Origin: Stramenopiles sp. TOSAG23-2
Taxonomy: Eukaryota > Sar
Reading direction: 5' to 3'
NCBI GenBank assembly: GCA_900128395.1
Contig: LT649353.1
Location: 1 to 34,030 of the forward strand
Length of the DNA: 34,030 bases
This document shows positions 1 to 7,806 of this stretch, one piece after another (the first letter of the stretch is position 1; each line of letters opens with the position of its first letter). Under the pieces are notes generated by a model, which was not told where the DNA came from, did no database searches, and was given only the letters and a program-made list of their open reading frames with translations. Both the position numbers and the translations under genes were made by a program.

Positions 1-315
1 TGTATATATCTCGTCTTATGTGTTGTGTGTATACAGGTAATTATATATATGATGTATGATGCATGTGAGAATATGTGAATTATGCTCACACGCTCACACT
101 ACTTTTTGGTTTTTGGTAAAAAAACACATCATCATCATCATACCTGGTATACTACCAGGTATGCAGGTAATCCAGGTAATCCTGGAATCCAGTAATCACA
201 TGATGTTAATGTGCCCATGAAAAAATAATAGCTCTAATTCTACTATAATAGAAAAAAATAGAAGAAGTAAATAAAATAGTAAAATAGTAGTATCTAGTTG
301 TATATATATATATAT
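1..315. other. Left-edge spacer, no gene seen
   Basis: AT-rich non-coding sequence beyond the 3' end of the first minus-strand gene. It has short TG/CA and (TA)n tracts and, at about 140-195, a cluster of short related words (ACCTGGTA, TACCAGGT, GGTAATCC, CCTGGAATCC) partly arranged as inverted repeats. Similar words recur at 5492, 20780, 25775 and 31231. No open frame of convincing coding character is seen. Confidence 0.6.
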
Positions 316-593
316 GTACTTTAAAACGGATATTTGACTATATTATGTCTTTTTAAATTTTCACGATCAAAACCAAGGTAATGAAACAATGCAATTTTTC
401 CTGGGCAACTACCTTTACGAGTTGGTGTATATGTTGTATTTTTAAAGCAATTTGGTACTTTAAAACGGATATTTGACTATATTATGTCTTTTTAAATTTT
501 CACGATCAAAACCAAGGTAATGAAACAATGCAATTTTTCCTGGGCAACTACCTTTACGAGTTGGTGTATATGTTGTATTTTTAAAGCAATTTG
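316..593. repeat. Tandem direct duplication, 2 x 139 bp
   Basis: 316-454 is repeated essentially without change at 455-593. The unit covers the last 45 or so codons of the minus-strand secreted-protein gene plus its stop, so a second copy of the gene's 3' end lies directly downstream of the real stop. Because 139 is not a multiple of three and the stop at 460-462 precedes the second unit, the extra copy is not translated. Read directly from the sequence. Confidence 0.95.
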
Positions 594-1209
594 CCATTAC
601 TTTTTCACATAAATCCATTGTAAATGGTATTGCATTTTCTGTTGCTTTTCCAAATGTTGTAATATTCATTCCAACAGATGCAACTGCTTTATTTAAGAGA
701 GTTGGATTCCAAAATTGTTTAATATATGCAAATGCCCAACATTTACGTCCAAGTGTATCTGGGCTTTCTATTCTACTACCTGGTTTACGTGGCATATCAT
801 AATACTGAACTTGAAATACCATCCACGTATTCATCCAATTCCCACCAATATCTTGTGAAGACATATCAACGTTTAACCAATTGATTGTATCTTTTGCAAA
901 TGTCGTATTTAAACATGTATTTGGTGATACTAATGTATTTAAAATATCTTGCATATAAACAACTTGACTGGGCCAATCACAAGATGGTTTAGATGTCACA
1001 TTTTTCCATAAATCACCACAATATGATGAAGGTGCTTGTACTAAACTACCACATAACATTGCTTTTTGTTGAAGTAATAAAATATCAGATGCAGCACAAT
1101 TTTTTTCCATTTGTTGTAACTGTACAAGTTTATTTCCATTAATATTAGTAAATAATAATAATATTATTATTACTACTAATACATTCAATAAATTATTTGT
1201 CATCATCAT
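460..1209 (-). CDS. Secreted or luminal Cys-rich protein, unknown function
   Basis: A 249-aa protein starting at the first of three consecutive ATG codons (1201-1209 on the minus strand). Residues 8-24 form a strongly hydrophobic signal peptide followed by polar sequence, so export to the secretory pathway is likely. The mature part has about nine cysteines and at least four N-glycosylation sequons (NVT, NTT, NIT, NTT), which fits an extracellular or lysosomal disulfide-bonded protein. The C-terminus carries a distinctive block, CPG..ALFHYLGFDREN followed by KYPF. I do not recognise the family and assign no reaction. The gene is divergent from the ubiquitin-like gene at 1744 across a 534-bp spacer. 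Its last third is duplicated downstream (316-454). A single intronless exon is assumed; the reading frame is clean. Confidence 0.8.
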   Translation of the reverse strand: MMMTNNLLNVLVVIIILLLFTNINGNKLVQLQQMEKNCAASDILLLQQKAMLCGSLVQAPSSYCGDLWKNVTSKPSCDWPSQVVYMQDILNTLVSPNTCLNTTFAKDTINWLNVDMSSQDIGGNWMNTWMVFQVQYYDMPRKPGSRIESPDTLGRKCWAFAYIKQFWNPTLLNKAVASVGMNITTFGKATENAIPFTMDLCEKVMANCFKNTTYTPTRKGSCPGKIALFHYLGFDRENLKRHNIVKYPF

Positions 1210-1743
1210 TTTAAAAGGATTATTCTCTGTACGATCTTCAACTTCAGAATTAAATTGTTGCGAAGGTTGGTAAGATTGAGGAGGTGTTGAGGAGGTTGTT
1301 TTGTTACATCAGCAAGTTTCTCTCTTTCTCTAGGTTGTAAATCACATACATATACAGTATAATATTACTGCAATCCTCTCTGCTGCTGCAACAATATATC
1401 TTATTCGAAGAAAACGCTGTGTGTGTTGTGTGTGAATCCAATTAGTTTTTTAGCCTATATAATATATTATAGTGTAATAAGTAATACAAAATACACAGTC
1501 AAAAATTACATCCGCGTCCATCACTTATTTTTTTACAAAAAAGACAAAATAAAAAGCACACTATACCTGTATTACTTGTATCGATAACACTACACTGGCA
1601 CATGTTGTATTATTATTAGTTTGAAAATAATTTTTTATAAATTTAATCTAGATTTAAGTACATAGAAAAAAACGTTTTGATGGTTATAAGAAGAAGAATT
1701 GTATATAGTAACATTCACATTACATACATAGTTGAATACAAAC
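1210..1743. promoter_or_regulatory. Divergent 5'-5' spacer (presumed shared promoter region)
   Basis: 534 bp between two divergent starts. It is AT-rich, with pyrimidine tracts and a TATATAATATATTATA stretch at about 1455-1470. No gene or RNA is seen. The promoter role is inferred only from gene orientation. Confidence 0.4.
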
Positions 1744-3819
1744 ATGACGGCATTAGTTGGAAGTTGGACATTACGTTTTCGTTTTCAAGGAAAAGTGTCA
1801 TCGATTCCTAATTTAATTGGACCAGATACGAAATATATACAGTTAAAACAATTATTGACTGAAAAAGGTAATGTTTGTTTCGGGATTGATCCAAATCAAT
1901 TAAGATTTCGTGGTGGTTTTCCACCACGTGTAATACAATTATCTGACAATGAATCTATTAGTAAAAATAATTTGATACGAAATAAAGATATGTTGCATGT
2001 AGAATTAATTGATAACAATGGTAATAGAATACCGGTTGCATCCCCAAATGGCAGCAATAGCAGCAGTGGCGGCATCAGCAGTAATAATAATGATGGTAAA
2101 AGAAACAATAATAATAATAGGACGACGATAAAAAATAAAAAAATAATAAGTAGTATCGATTTAACAAAAAATACTTTACAACAACATGGTGAAGAATGGA
2201 TTCCAGAAAATGATGAAGATATAAAAATGCAAGCAAATGTACCTGTTCGCAGATCAGCAAGAGAAAGAAAACCAAGTGAAAGACAATATATATTACCGCC
2301 TGATGAAAAAAAAAAGAAAAAAAGAAAACGTAGTAGTAATAAGACCTCCTCCTTTATTAAAAAAAGTCCATCTTCCACTACTAATAATAATATGAAAAAA
2401 AAAGTTGGTGTACATACATTAAATAGTAGTAGCATAGGTAGTAGCAAAAAATCTTCTTCTGCTTCTGCTTCTAGTAGTAGTAGTAGGAAAAAGTGGAGAG
2501 GAATGAAAGGAAGAGGAAGGCGTATTGGTATTGCTGGTGAAGAAGATGCAACAGCTAAATTAGTCAGTGCATTGACACCTGGTAATTCAAGTGATCCAAT
2601 TGGACGATTTTTTCGTTTTGCTACAAAATCAGCTGTACGAAAGCAATATGATATTACACGTGCAAATAATCGTTTTAAAAGTATTTTATTAAATGAATAT
2701 GAAATCAAAGAAGATCAAAACACTAGAACATTAGGTGATAGTAGTGGTAACAATGAGTCTGTAAGTGTTCGATTAAAAGTCAGGTTTAAAAAAGGTCCGC
2801 GTTCATGGGAAGAAGAAGAAGTTGATGCTATACCACGTGATGCATTGAAAATTCTTGTGCTTCAGATATTACATGAACAAGGTGATGCAGGAAAAGAATT
2901 ATTAAAACCACATTTAATGGCGGAAGTATCACCACGTACATTTTGGAGTATCGTGCATTTTTATGGTAAAGATATACCATTGGCATTGAAAACAATGTGC
3001 CCTGATGTTGATTTTAAATTTTTAAATGAAAGAGCAAAGAAATTTTCAGAGAAAGCATTGATACATCAACAACGAATGAAGGAAAAGGAGGAAAGAGCAA
3101 GACAACGTTTGGAGAAAAAATTAGCACGAGAAAAGAAAAAAATAGAAAAAGAAGCAAGAGAAAATTTAGAACAATTAAATGCTGATAATAGCAATAGTAA
3201 TAATGACAACAATAAGAATGAGAAGGAGGAGGAAATCCCGAAAGAACAAGGTAATAATTTGACGCCGACAACAACAACAACGACGACGACTACTACTACT
3301 ACTACTACTACTGCCACAACAACAAGTGCACCATCGTCACCTTCAGTATCATCCACCATTGTTGTTGAAAATCCAATGTTATTGTTTTTGAAACCAGAAA
3401 TGATTGCAACATTATTAAGTGTATGTGAAATAACTAATGTTGAAGAATTAGCTGATGGTGATGTAGAAGAAATATTTGATGATCTTGAAGATGCAGATGA
3501 TTTTGATTCTTCTAAGATTACGCAAGATCTAGTATCTGCATGGGTTGATCGTGCACGTGAAGAATCATTGGTTTATATTATGTCTAGATTATTGAATGTT
3601 GAGATTGATCATCCATTATTAACAATCCTTGCATCAAATGGAATCATTGCACCAAGGGATCTTTCTGTATATAAAGCAAGTGATTTACATGCGAAATTAA
3701 AATTGGATAGTGTTAGTGTTGAAGATATTGAAAATTGGAGAGTAAAAGCATGGGGAGTATTAGGTTCCAAACCATGGTTAGCTGAATATTTTCATATGGA
3801 CAACGTTCAAAAGGGTTGA
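1744..3819 (+). CDS. Ubiquitin-like-domain protein with basic low-complexity middle
   Basis: About 691 aa from the ATG at 1744; an upstream in-frame TTG at 1732 is not taken as the start. Residues about 5-92 resemble the N-terminal UBX-like domain of the OTU1/YOD1 deubiquitinases: an initial W-x-LRF strand, then GGFPPRVIQLSD and a DMLHVEL strand. No OTU protease domain follows. Next comes a Ser/Asn/Lys-rich basic stretch with RRSARERKPSER, suggesting a nuclear or nucleic-acid-facing protein. A central folded region (about 280-430, including SPRTFWSIVHFYG) follows, then a charged helix, a Thr run of about 20 residues encoded by an ACN microsatellite, and an acidic helical C-terminal domain (about 545-690). 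A role in the ubiquitin system is inference from the first domain only. It is convergent with the ankyrin gene. Its last codons are duplicated just downstream (3855-3924). Confidence 0.8.
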   Translation: MTALVGSWTLRFRFQGKVSSIPNLIGPDTKYIQLKQLLTEKGNVCFGIDPNQLRFRGGFPPRVIQLSDNESISKNNLIRNKDMLHVELIDNNGNRIPVASPNGSNSSSGGISSNNNDGKRNNNNNRTTIKNKKIISSIDLTKNTLQQHGEEWIPENDEDIKMQANVPVRRSARERKPSERQYILPPDEKKKKKRKRSSNKTSSFIKKSPSSTTNNNMKKKVGVHTLNSSSIGSSKKSSSASASSSSSRKKWRGMKGRGRRIGIAGEEDATAKLVSALTPGNSSDPIGRFFRFATKSAVRKQYDITRANNRFKSILLNEYEIKEDQNTRTLGDSSGNNESVSVRLKVRFKKGPRSWEEEEVDAIPRDALKILVLQILHEQGDAGKELLKPHLMAEVSPRTFWSIVHFYGKDIPLALKTMCPDVDFKFLNERAKKFSEKALIHQQRMKEKEERARQRLEKKLAREKKKIEKEARENLEQLNADNSNSNNDNNKNEKEEEIPKEQGNNLTPTTTTTTTTTTTTTTTATTTSAPSSPSVSSTIVVENPMLLFLKPEMIATLLSVCEITNVEELADGDVEEIFDDLEDADDFDSSKITQDLVSAWVDRAREESLVYIMSRLLNVEIDHPLLTILASNGIIAPRDLSVYKASDLHAKLKLDSVSVEDIENWRVKAWGVLGSKPWLAEYFHMDNVQKG

Positions 3820-3924
3820 ATAAATGATATTGTTCGACTGTCAAACATACCTGTAATATTTTCATATGGACAACGTTCAAAAGGGTTGAATAAATGATAT
3901 TGTTCGACTGTTAAACATAATATA
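3785..3924. repeat. Tandem direct duplication, 2 x 70 bp
   Basis: 3785-3854 is repeated at 3855-3924 with only a few mismatches (for example TGTCAAACATAC versus TGTTAAACATAA). The first copy includes the final codons and TGA stop of the ubiquitin-like gene; the second lies in its 3' flank. Confidence 0.92.
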
Positions 3925-4376
3925 TATATATTTCTATGTGTGTGGTGAATTGATCTATAATTGTTGTGAGGTAAATAAATGTTTATTAATATAGTGCTGT
4001 GTAAAATCTAGGTCCTAGACTTTTCAATATCAATAATATAGCAAATGGGTGCATTGATAATCGGTGGATTGCAATTTTTAATGTTTAATTGCTGCTTTAT
4101 TAAATATATTTTGGTGTTGTGGTAAATCGAATAAAGTTCAGAGATGATGATGTATTTACGTGTGTGTATGATAATATATATATGATGGTTAAAATCTAAA
4201 GTTATAATAATTTTACGTAATATATATTATAATATTAATGAAAATATGCATATAAAATATTATATATATTACGAGTTAAAGCGAGATGGTTTTTAAAAAA
4301 AGTGTGAAAGAGAAAAGGGAAAATATGACATACTAAAAAATGTTTTTTTTGTATTTATATTTTAAAAAACTTTTTT
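3925..4376. other. Convergent 3'-3' spacer
   Basis: No gene seen. It contains (TA)n tracts and, at 4183-4217, one copy of the start of a dispersed repeat (ATGGTTAAAATCTAA, then TTATAATAATTTTAC) also found at 7555 and 29697. A T-rich run precedes the ankyrin gene's stop on the opposite strand. Confidence 0.55.
4183..4217. repeat. Dispersed repeat, partial copy 1
   Basis: Shares ATGGTTAAAATCTAA and TTATAATAATTTTAC with the fuller copies at 7555-7640 and 29697-29778. The second half of the repeat is absent here. It lies in a convergent spacer, like the others. Confidence 0.75.
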
Positions 4377-5317
4377 TTAGTGATTTAAATCACCATTACG
4401 TGCTCCTACATATCTACCATTTTCATCATAACGATTTGCTTTTCCACCTTTTGAACGTAAAAGTGCAATGATCTCTTGGTCAAGTGGACTACGATTATCA
4501 TATGCCATGTCCAGGGGAGTGCGTGTCCCCCAGGCCTTCTTATTAATATTATCAAGAGACATATGAGTTAATAACAATTGAATCAACTCAGTATTCGTTC
4601 TGTTATAAAATGCTGCAAAATGTAATGCATTCATTCCATTACTATTTGCAATATTAGGATCAGCTTCACCTTGTTCAATTAAATATTTAACTACTTGGAA
4701 ATGTTCGCCGTATGCAGCTATCATTAAAGGTGTACGTTCATAACCATGACTAATTTTACCGACTTGATTCACCTTTTCTTTCAATGTCATATCATCTCTG
4801 TAGCCATTCACATCACGATTAGTAATATCCTTGTGATAAGTATGAAGATTCATAAATAATTCTACATCATCCATACGTCCGTGTTCACATGCACATACAA
4901 TAGGTGTTGGTATTCGATCTCGGTACTCGATTACTGTACCCTTTTATATCTTTCAATTAATAAATAAAGTCTTCTCGCTGGATGTGAAAGTATCAACTCA
5001 ATTATACTTCTTCTACCTTCATAACTAAGACTTAATGCTATATCACGCACACGTTCAAAATCATCAGATCCAAATACTTTCCTCAATTGCTGTATTAAAG
5101 AAGATCGTTTCACATTACATAATGATCTAATGTCTAGATATTGAAATATATTTAACAAGATCCCACATGCAGATTCCATTCCAGCTGGTAAAACTAATAT
5201 ACCAATCTTTATAGGTGGTGGTGCCCGTTTTCGTCTCTTCGCCGGCGGCAATGCCTCCGTCATCCAATATAGTGACGGAGGCGGCGGGGCTGTATCTTTT
5301 GATAAAAACGAACCCAT
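4377..5317 (-). pseudogene. F-box-like / ankyrin-repeat gene with a one-base frameshift
   Basis: Two minus-strand frames belong to one gene of about 313 codons. The 5' part (5317 down to 4931, 128 aa) starts MGSFLSKD and has a Pro/Lys/Arg-rich segment, then an F-box-like helix pair around GILLNIFQYLDIRSLCNVKR. It stops at 4931-4933. The 3' part continues in another frame to 4377 with ankyrin repeats: RTPLMIAAYGEHFQVVKYLI, then GMNALHFAAFYNR, then GTRTPLDMAYDN. Upstream of its first ATG (4874) the same frame reads ankyrin-like sequence (IPTPIVCACEHGRMDDVELF). The frames join if one base is missing from the T run at 4942-4945. This is either a sequencing or assembly indel in a homopolymer or a real disabling mutation; both halves otherwise look intact. 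Ankyrin repeats bind proteins; a ubiquitin-ligase adaptor role is inferred only from the weak F-box match. Confidence 0.78.
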
Positions 5318-5848
5318 CTTGATATGTTCTTTGTCTCTCTCTTTATCTATCTACGTTTATGTATATATATATACATATATATTATTTTTATGTGATGTGT
5401 ACATTCATTTCGTGATATAAGATAATTGAAATAATAGTCGATGAAATAATTAAAATAATATGATGATTTCCAATACTATTTCCATAGTAATTTACCAGGA
5501 TCTATAAAAAGTGCATGTCTCAAAACTTTTTAGTTAGTAGTCCTGATTTGCCACCCCTGATGCTTTACTGCAGAGGATCCGACCTTCTTTTTAGGGCCGG
5601 GCCTGCTGCTGTGGCCTGCTGGTTATTTATCAAGGTCCTATTATTTAGACTTTTAAGTGCTGTAATTTCAGCTTTAAGGTACATGGCTCATGTTAATGAT
5701 GTTGAATTTAACCACACAAAAACAAAAACAAATTTAAATTAATAAAAATAGATTAAGATATTACATATATCACAAGGAATAGAGTAATTGTAGTGATATA
5801 ATATACTTCCGTAAATATCATATCAATACATATATATATACAACATAT
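5318..5848. promoter_or_regulatory. Divergent spacer with a GC-richer island
   Basis: The spacer between the ankyrin gene and kynureninase. It is AT-rich except for about 5515-5640, which is distinctly GC-rich, has GGGCCGGGCC at about 5594, and carries a short open frame (5515-5742) that I do not believe is a gene. The string TTTACCAGGA at 5491-5500 matches the motif seen in other divergent spacers. The promoter role is inferred from orientation. Confidence 0.4.
5530..5640. mobile_element. Possible hAT-type transposon remnant (terminus only)
   Basis: On the minus strand the sequence reads CAGGGGTGGCAAAT (5546-5559), which resembles the terminal inverted repeat typical of hAT DNA transposons (CAGGGGTGGxCAAA). 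A GGCCCGGCCC block lies nearby (about 5594-5603), also common near hAT ends. No partner inverted repeat, 8-bp target duplication or transposase was found, so this may be a decayed end or coincidence. Confidence 0.25.
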
Positions 5849-6080
5849 ATATATATTGGAATTACCAACAACAACGATCATCGATAGAATATACAGGAAA
5901 TAAAATTAATAATCATAGCATATAATATATATATATAAGTTATAAACTAATCATAACATGGCAGATATATATATTGGAATTACCAACAACAACGATCATC
6001 GATAGAATATACAGGAAATATAATAATAATAATAGCATATAATATATATATAAGTTATAAACTTATTATAACATGGCAGC
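5849..6080. repeat. Duplicated 5' leader of kynureninase (offset about 116 bp)
   Basis: The segment beginning TTGGAATTACCAACAAC at 5856 and ending AACATGGCAG at about 5963 is repeated from 5974 to about 6080. The copies differ by small indels in AT runs. Both copies end in ATGGCAG; only the second ATG (6073) opens the kynureninase frame. Confidence 0.92.
5958..6005 (+). other. Possible upstream ORF created by the leader duplication
   Basis: The ATG of the first leader copy opens a 15-codon frame (MADIYIGITNNNDHR, TAG stop at 6003-6005), 67 bases before the kynureninase ATG. If transcription starts upstream of 5958, scanning ribosomes would meet it first. Its presence is read directly; any effect on translation is inference. 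Confidence 0.5.
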
Positions 6081-7419
6081 ATTTTACGATATGAATACCC
6101 CAGGCCATAAAACCATACAATCTTTAGTGGAAAAAGTTGGATTTGAATATAATACAAAAGCATTTGCTATGAAAATGGATGAAGAGGATGAGTTAAAATC
6201 ATTTCGTAACGAGTTTCACTTTCCACCAGGTATTGATGATAAACCATCAATATATTTATGTGGTAATTCATTAGGTATCCAGCCAAAGAATACGGTTCCA
6301 TATGTCACGGAAGAATTGGAAAAATGGCAAAAATATGGTGTCGAAGGACACTTTCCTGGTGTGAATCCAGTAAGGCCATGGGTTACTGCAGATGAGCATT
6401 GCCGGGATGACATGGCAGCAATTGTAGGAGCAAAACCAGTTGAAGTTGCTATTATGAACAGTTTAACAGTGAATTTACATGTATTGATGTGTGCGTTTTA
6501 CAATCCAACACCAACACGTTATAAAATTTTAATGGAAGGCAAAGCATTTCCAAGTGATAAATTTGCATTGCAATCACAAGCAAAGTTCCATGGATATGGT
6601 GATGACGCTATTGTAGAAGTATGGCCAAGGGAAAATGAGACATATGTACAAACTGAGGATATTGTCCAAGCAATTAATGAACAAGGGGATGAAATTGCAC
6701 TTGTATTATTCAGTGGTATTCAATATTATACTGGGCAATTATTTGATATGAAAACTATTTCTAATGCAGCTCGTGCCAAAGGATGTAAAGTAGGATTTGA
6801 TTTAGCACATGCAGTTGGAAATGCACCATTGTCATTACATGATTGGGGATGTGATTTTGCATGTTGGTGTACGTATAAATATTTAAATTCTGGACCTGGA
6901 AATATTGGCGGTGCATTTGTACATGAGCGATATGAAAATGATGAAAATTTGTCCCGCCTTGTAGGCTGGTGGGGTCATCGAAAAGAAGATAGGTTTGAAA
7001 TGGAACATAAATTTATCCCTTCCCCAGGTGCACAAAGTTTTATGATGTCAAATCCACCGGTTCTTTGCACTGCTGCATTGCGTGCTAGTACCGATTTATT
7101 CAAAGCAGCAACGATGGAACGATTACGATTTAAATCATTGCGTTTGACAGCATATTTGGAAATTTTAGTAGACACCCTTTTAAAAGATAAAGTAGATATT
7201 ATTACACCACGTGATCCTGTGCAACGTGGTGCACAATTATCATTGGTTTTTCGTCAAAATGTTGTAAAAATTCATGAAGCTATTTCTGCAAAAGGTGTTA
7301 TTTGCGATGTTCGCAAACCAGATGTTATGCGTATAGCACCTACACCATTATATAATACTTTTCTGGATGTTTTTGAGTTTGTTAATTTATTGAATGATGA
7401 GTTATCGAAAATGAATTGA
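6073..7419 (+). CDS. KYNU: Kynureninase
   Basis: A 448-aa PLP-dependent fold-type I hydrolase that cleaves kynurenine or 3-hydroxykynurenine to anthranilate or 3-hydroxyanthranilate plus alanine, in tryptophan degradation and de novo NAD synthesis. Family blocks in order are YLCGNSLGIQPK (about 61-72), GVEGHF (89-94), the cofactor-site string FDLAHAVGNAPL (242-253), and CTYKYLNSGPGN (266-277) holding the Schiff-base lysine K269. A C-terminal domain has DVRKPDVMRIAPTPLYN near the end. Length is close to the usual 415-465 aa. The start at 6073 gives a normal N-terminus; the upstream duplicated ATG at 5958 is out of use for this frame. The product is probably cytosolic, with no evident targeting peptide. 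The gene stands alone, convergent with Pol iota 387 bp away. No other kynurenine-pathway gene is in the window. Confidence 0.96.
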   Translation: MAAFYDMNTPGHKTIQSLVEKVGFEYNTKAFAMKMDEEDELKSFRNEFHFPPGIDDKPSIYLCGNSLGIQPKNTVPYVTEELEKWQKYGVEGHFPGVNPVRPWVTADEHCRDDMAAIVGAKPVEVAIMNSLTVNLHVLMCAFYNPTPTRYKILMEGKAFPSDKFALQSQAKFHGYGDDAIVEVWPRENETYVQTEDIVQAINEQGDEIALVLFSGIQYYTGQLFDMKTISNAARAKGCKVGFDLAHAVGNAPLSLHDWGCDFACWCTYKYLNSGPGNIGGAFVHERYENDENLSRLVGWWGHRKEDRFEMEHKFIPSPGAQSFMMSNPPVLCTAALRASTDLFKAATMERLRFKSLRLTAYLEILVDTLLKDKVDIITPRDPVQRGAQLSLVFRQNVVKIHEAISAKGVICDVRKPDVMRIAPTPLYNTFLDVFEFVNLLNDELSKMN

Positions 7420-7554
7420 AAATTAAGAAGTTGAATTTTTTGAAAAAAGGCGCGGGGATGTAGTTGTAAGATGGTGGCGCTCTTTAATTTTACAAATATT
7501 TTAAATATATATGACATGAATAAGAGAATTTTTTATGATATATATATGTCATAT

Positions 7555-7740
7555 ATGATGGGTTAAAATCTAAGTTTATAATAATTTTACACTTCCCGTG
7601 CTAAGTAATATGCTCAATACTCAATCGCAAGAAATAAAAGATATTTAAAATAAAAAAAATGTATATACTCGTGTATATAATACGAATTTTACACTTCCCG
7701 TGCTAAGTAATATGCTCAATACTCAATCGCAAGAAATAAA
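7555..7740. repeat. Dispersed repeat, copy 2, with internal duplication
   Basis: 7555-7640 reads GATGGGTTAAAATCTAAG, then a TTATAATAATTTTAC block, then CACTTCCCGTGCTAAGTAAT and CAATCGCAAG. The second half (ATTTTACACTTCCCG to CGCAAGAAATAAA) is repeated at about 7685-7740. The same unit occurs at 29697-29778. Confidence 0.88.
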
Positions 7741-7755
7741 ATATTACTCGTATAT

Positions 7756-7774
7756 AATACGAAAAGTTCGTATT
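7756..7774. terminator. Inverted repeat AATACGAA/TTCGTATT in a 3'-3' spacer
   Basis: A perfect 8-bp inverted repeat with 3-base spacer. Related elements lie in five other convergent spacers. A role in bidirectional 3' end formation is inferred only from position. Confidence 0.4.
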
Positions 7775-7806
7775 AAAAAAAAAAACCATAAAAAAGATAT
7801 TTTTGT

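Larger units (their letters stand above)
7420..7806. other. Convergent spacer with repeats
   Basis: No gene. It holds one full and one partial copy of the dispersed repeat (7555-7640 and 7685-7740) and a perfect inverted repeat AATACGAA-AAG-TTCGTATT at 7756-7774, about 33 bases past the Pol iota stop on the minus strand. Confidence 0.6.

Noticed and set aside
1896-2708. Long minus-strand frame inside the ubiquitin-like gene
   Set aside because: It is Leu/Phe/Ser-rich antisense of Lys/Ser/Asn-coding low-complexity sequence, a shadow of the real gene.
5515-5742. 75-aa open frame on the plus strand
   Set aside because: It has no family character and overlaps the possible hAT remnant. Its PstI- and BamHI-like strings (CTGCAG, GGATCC) also raised vector contamination, but no polylinker order or vector backbone surrounds them.
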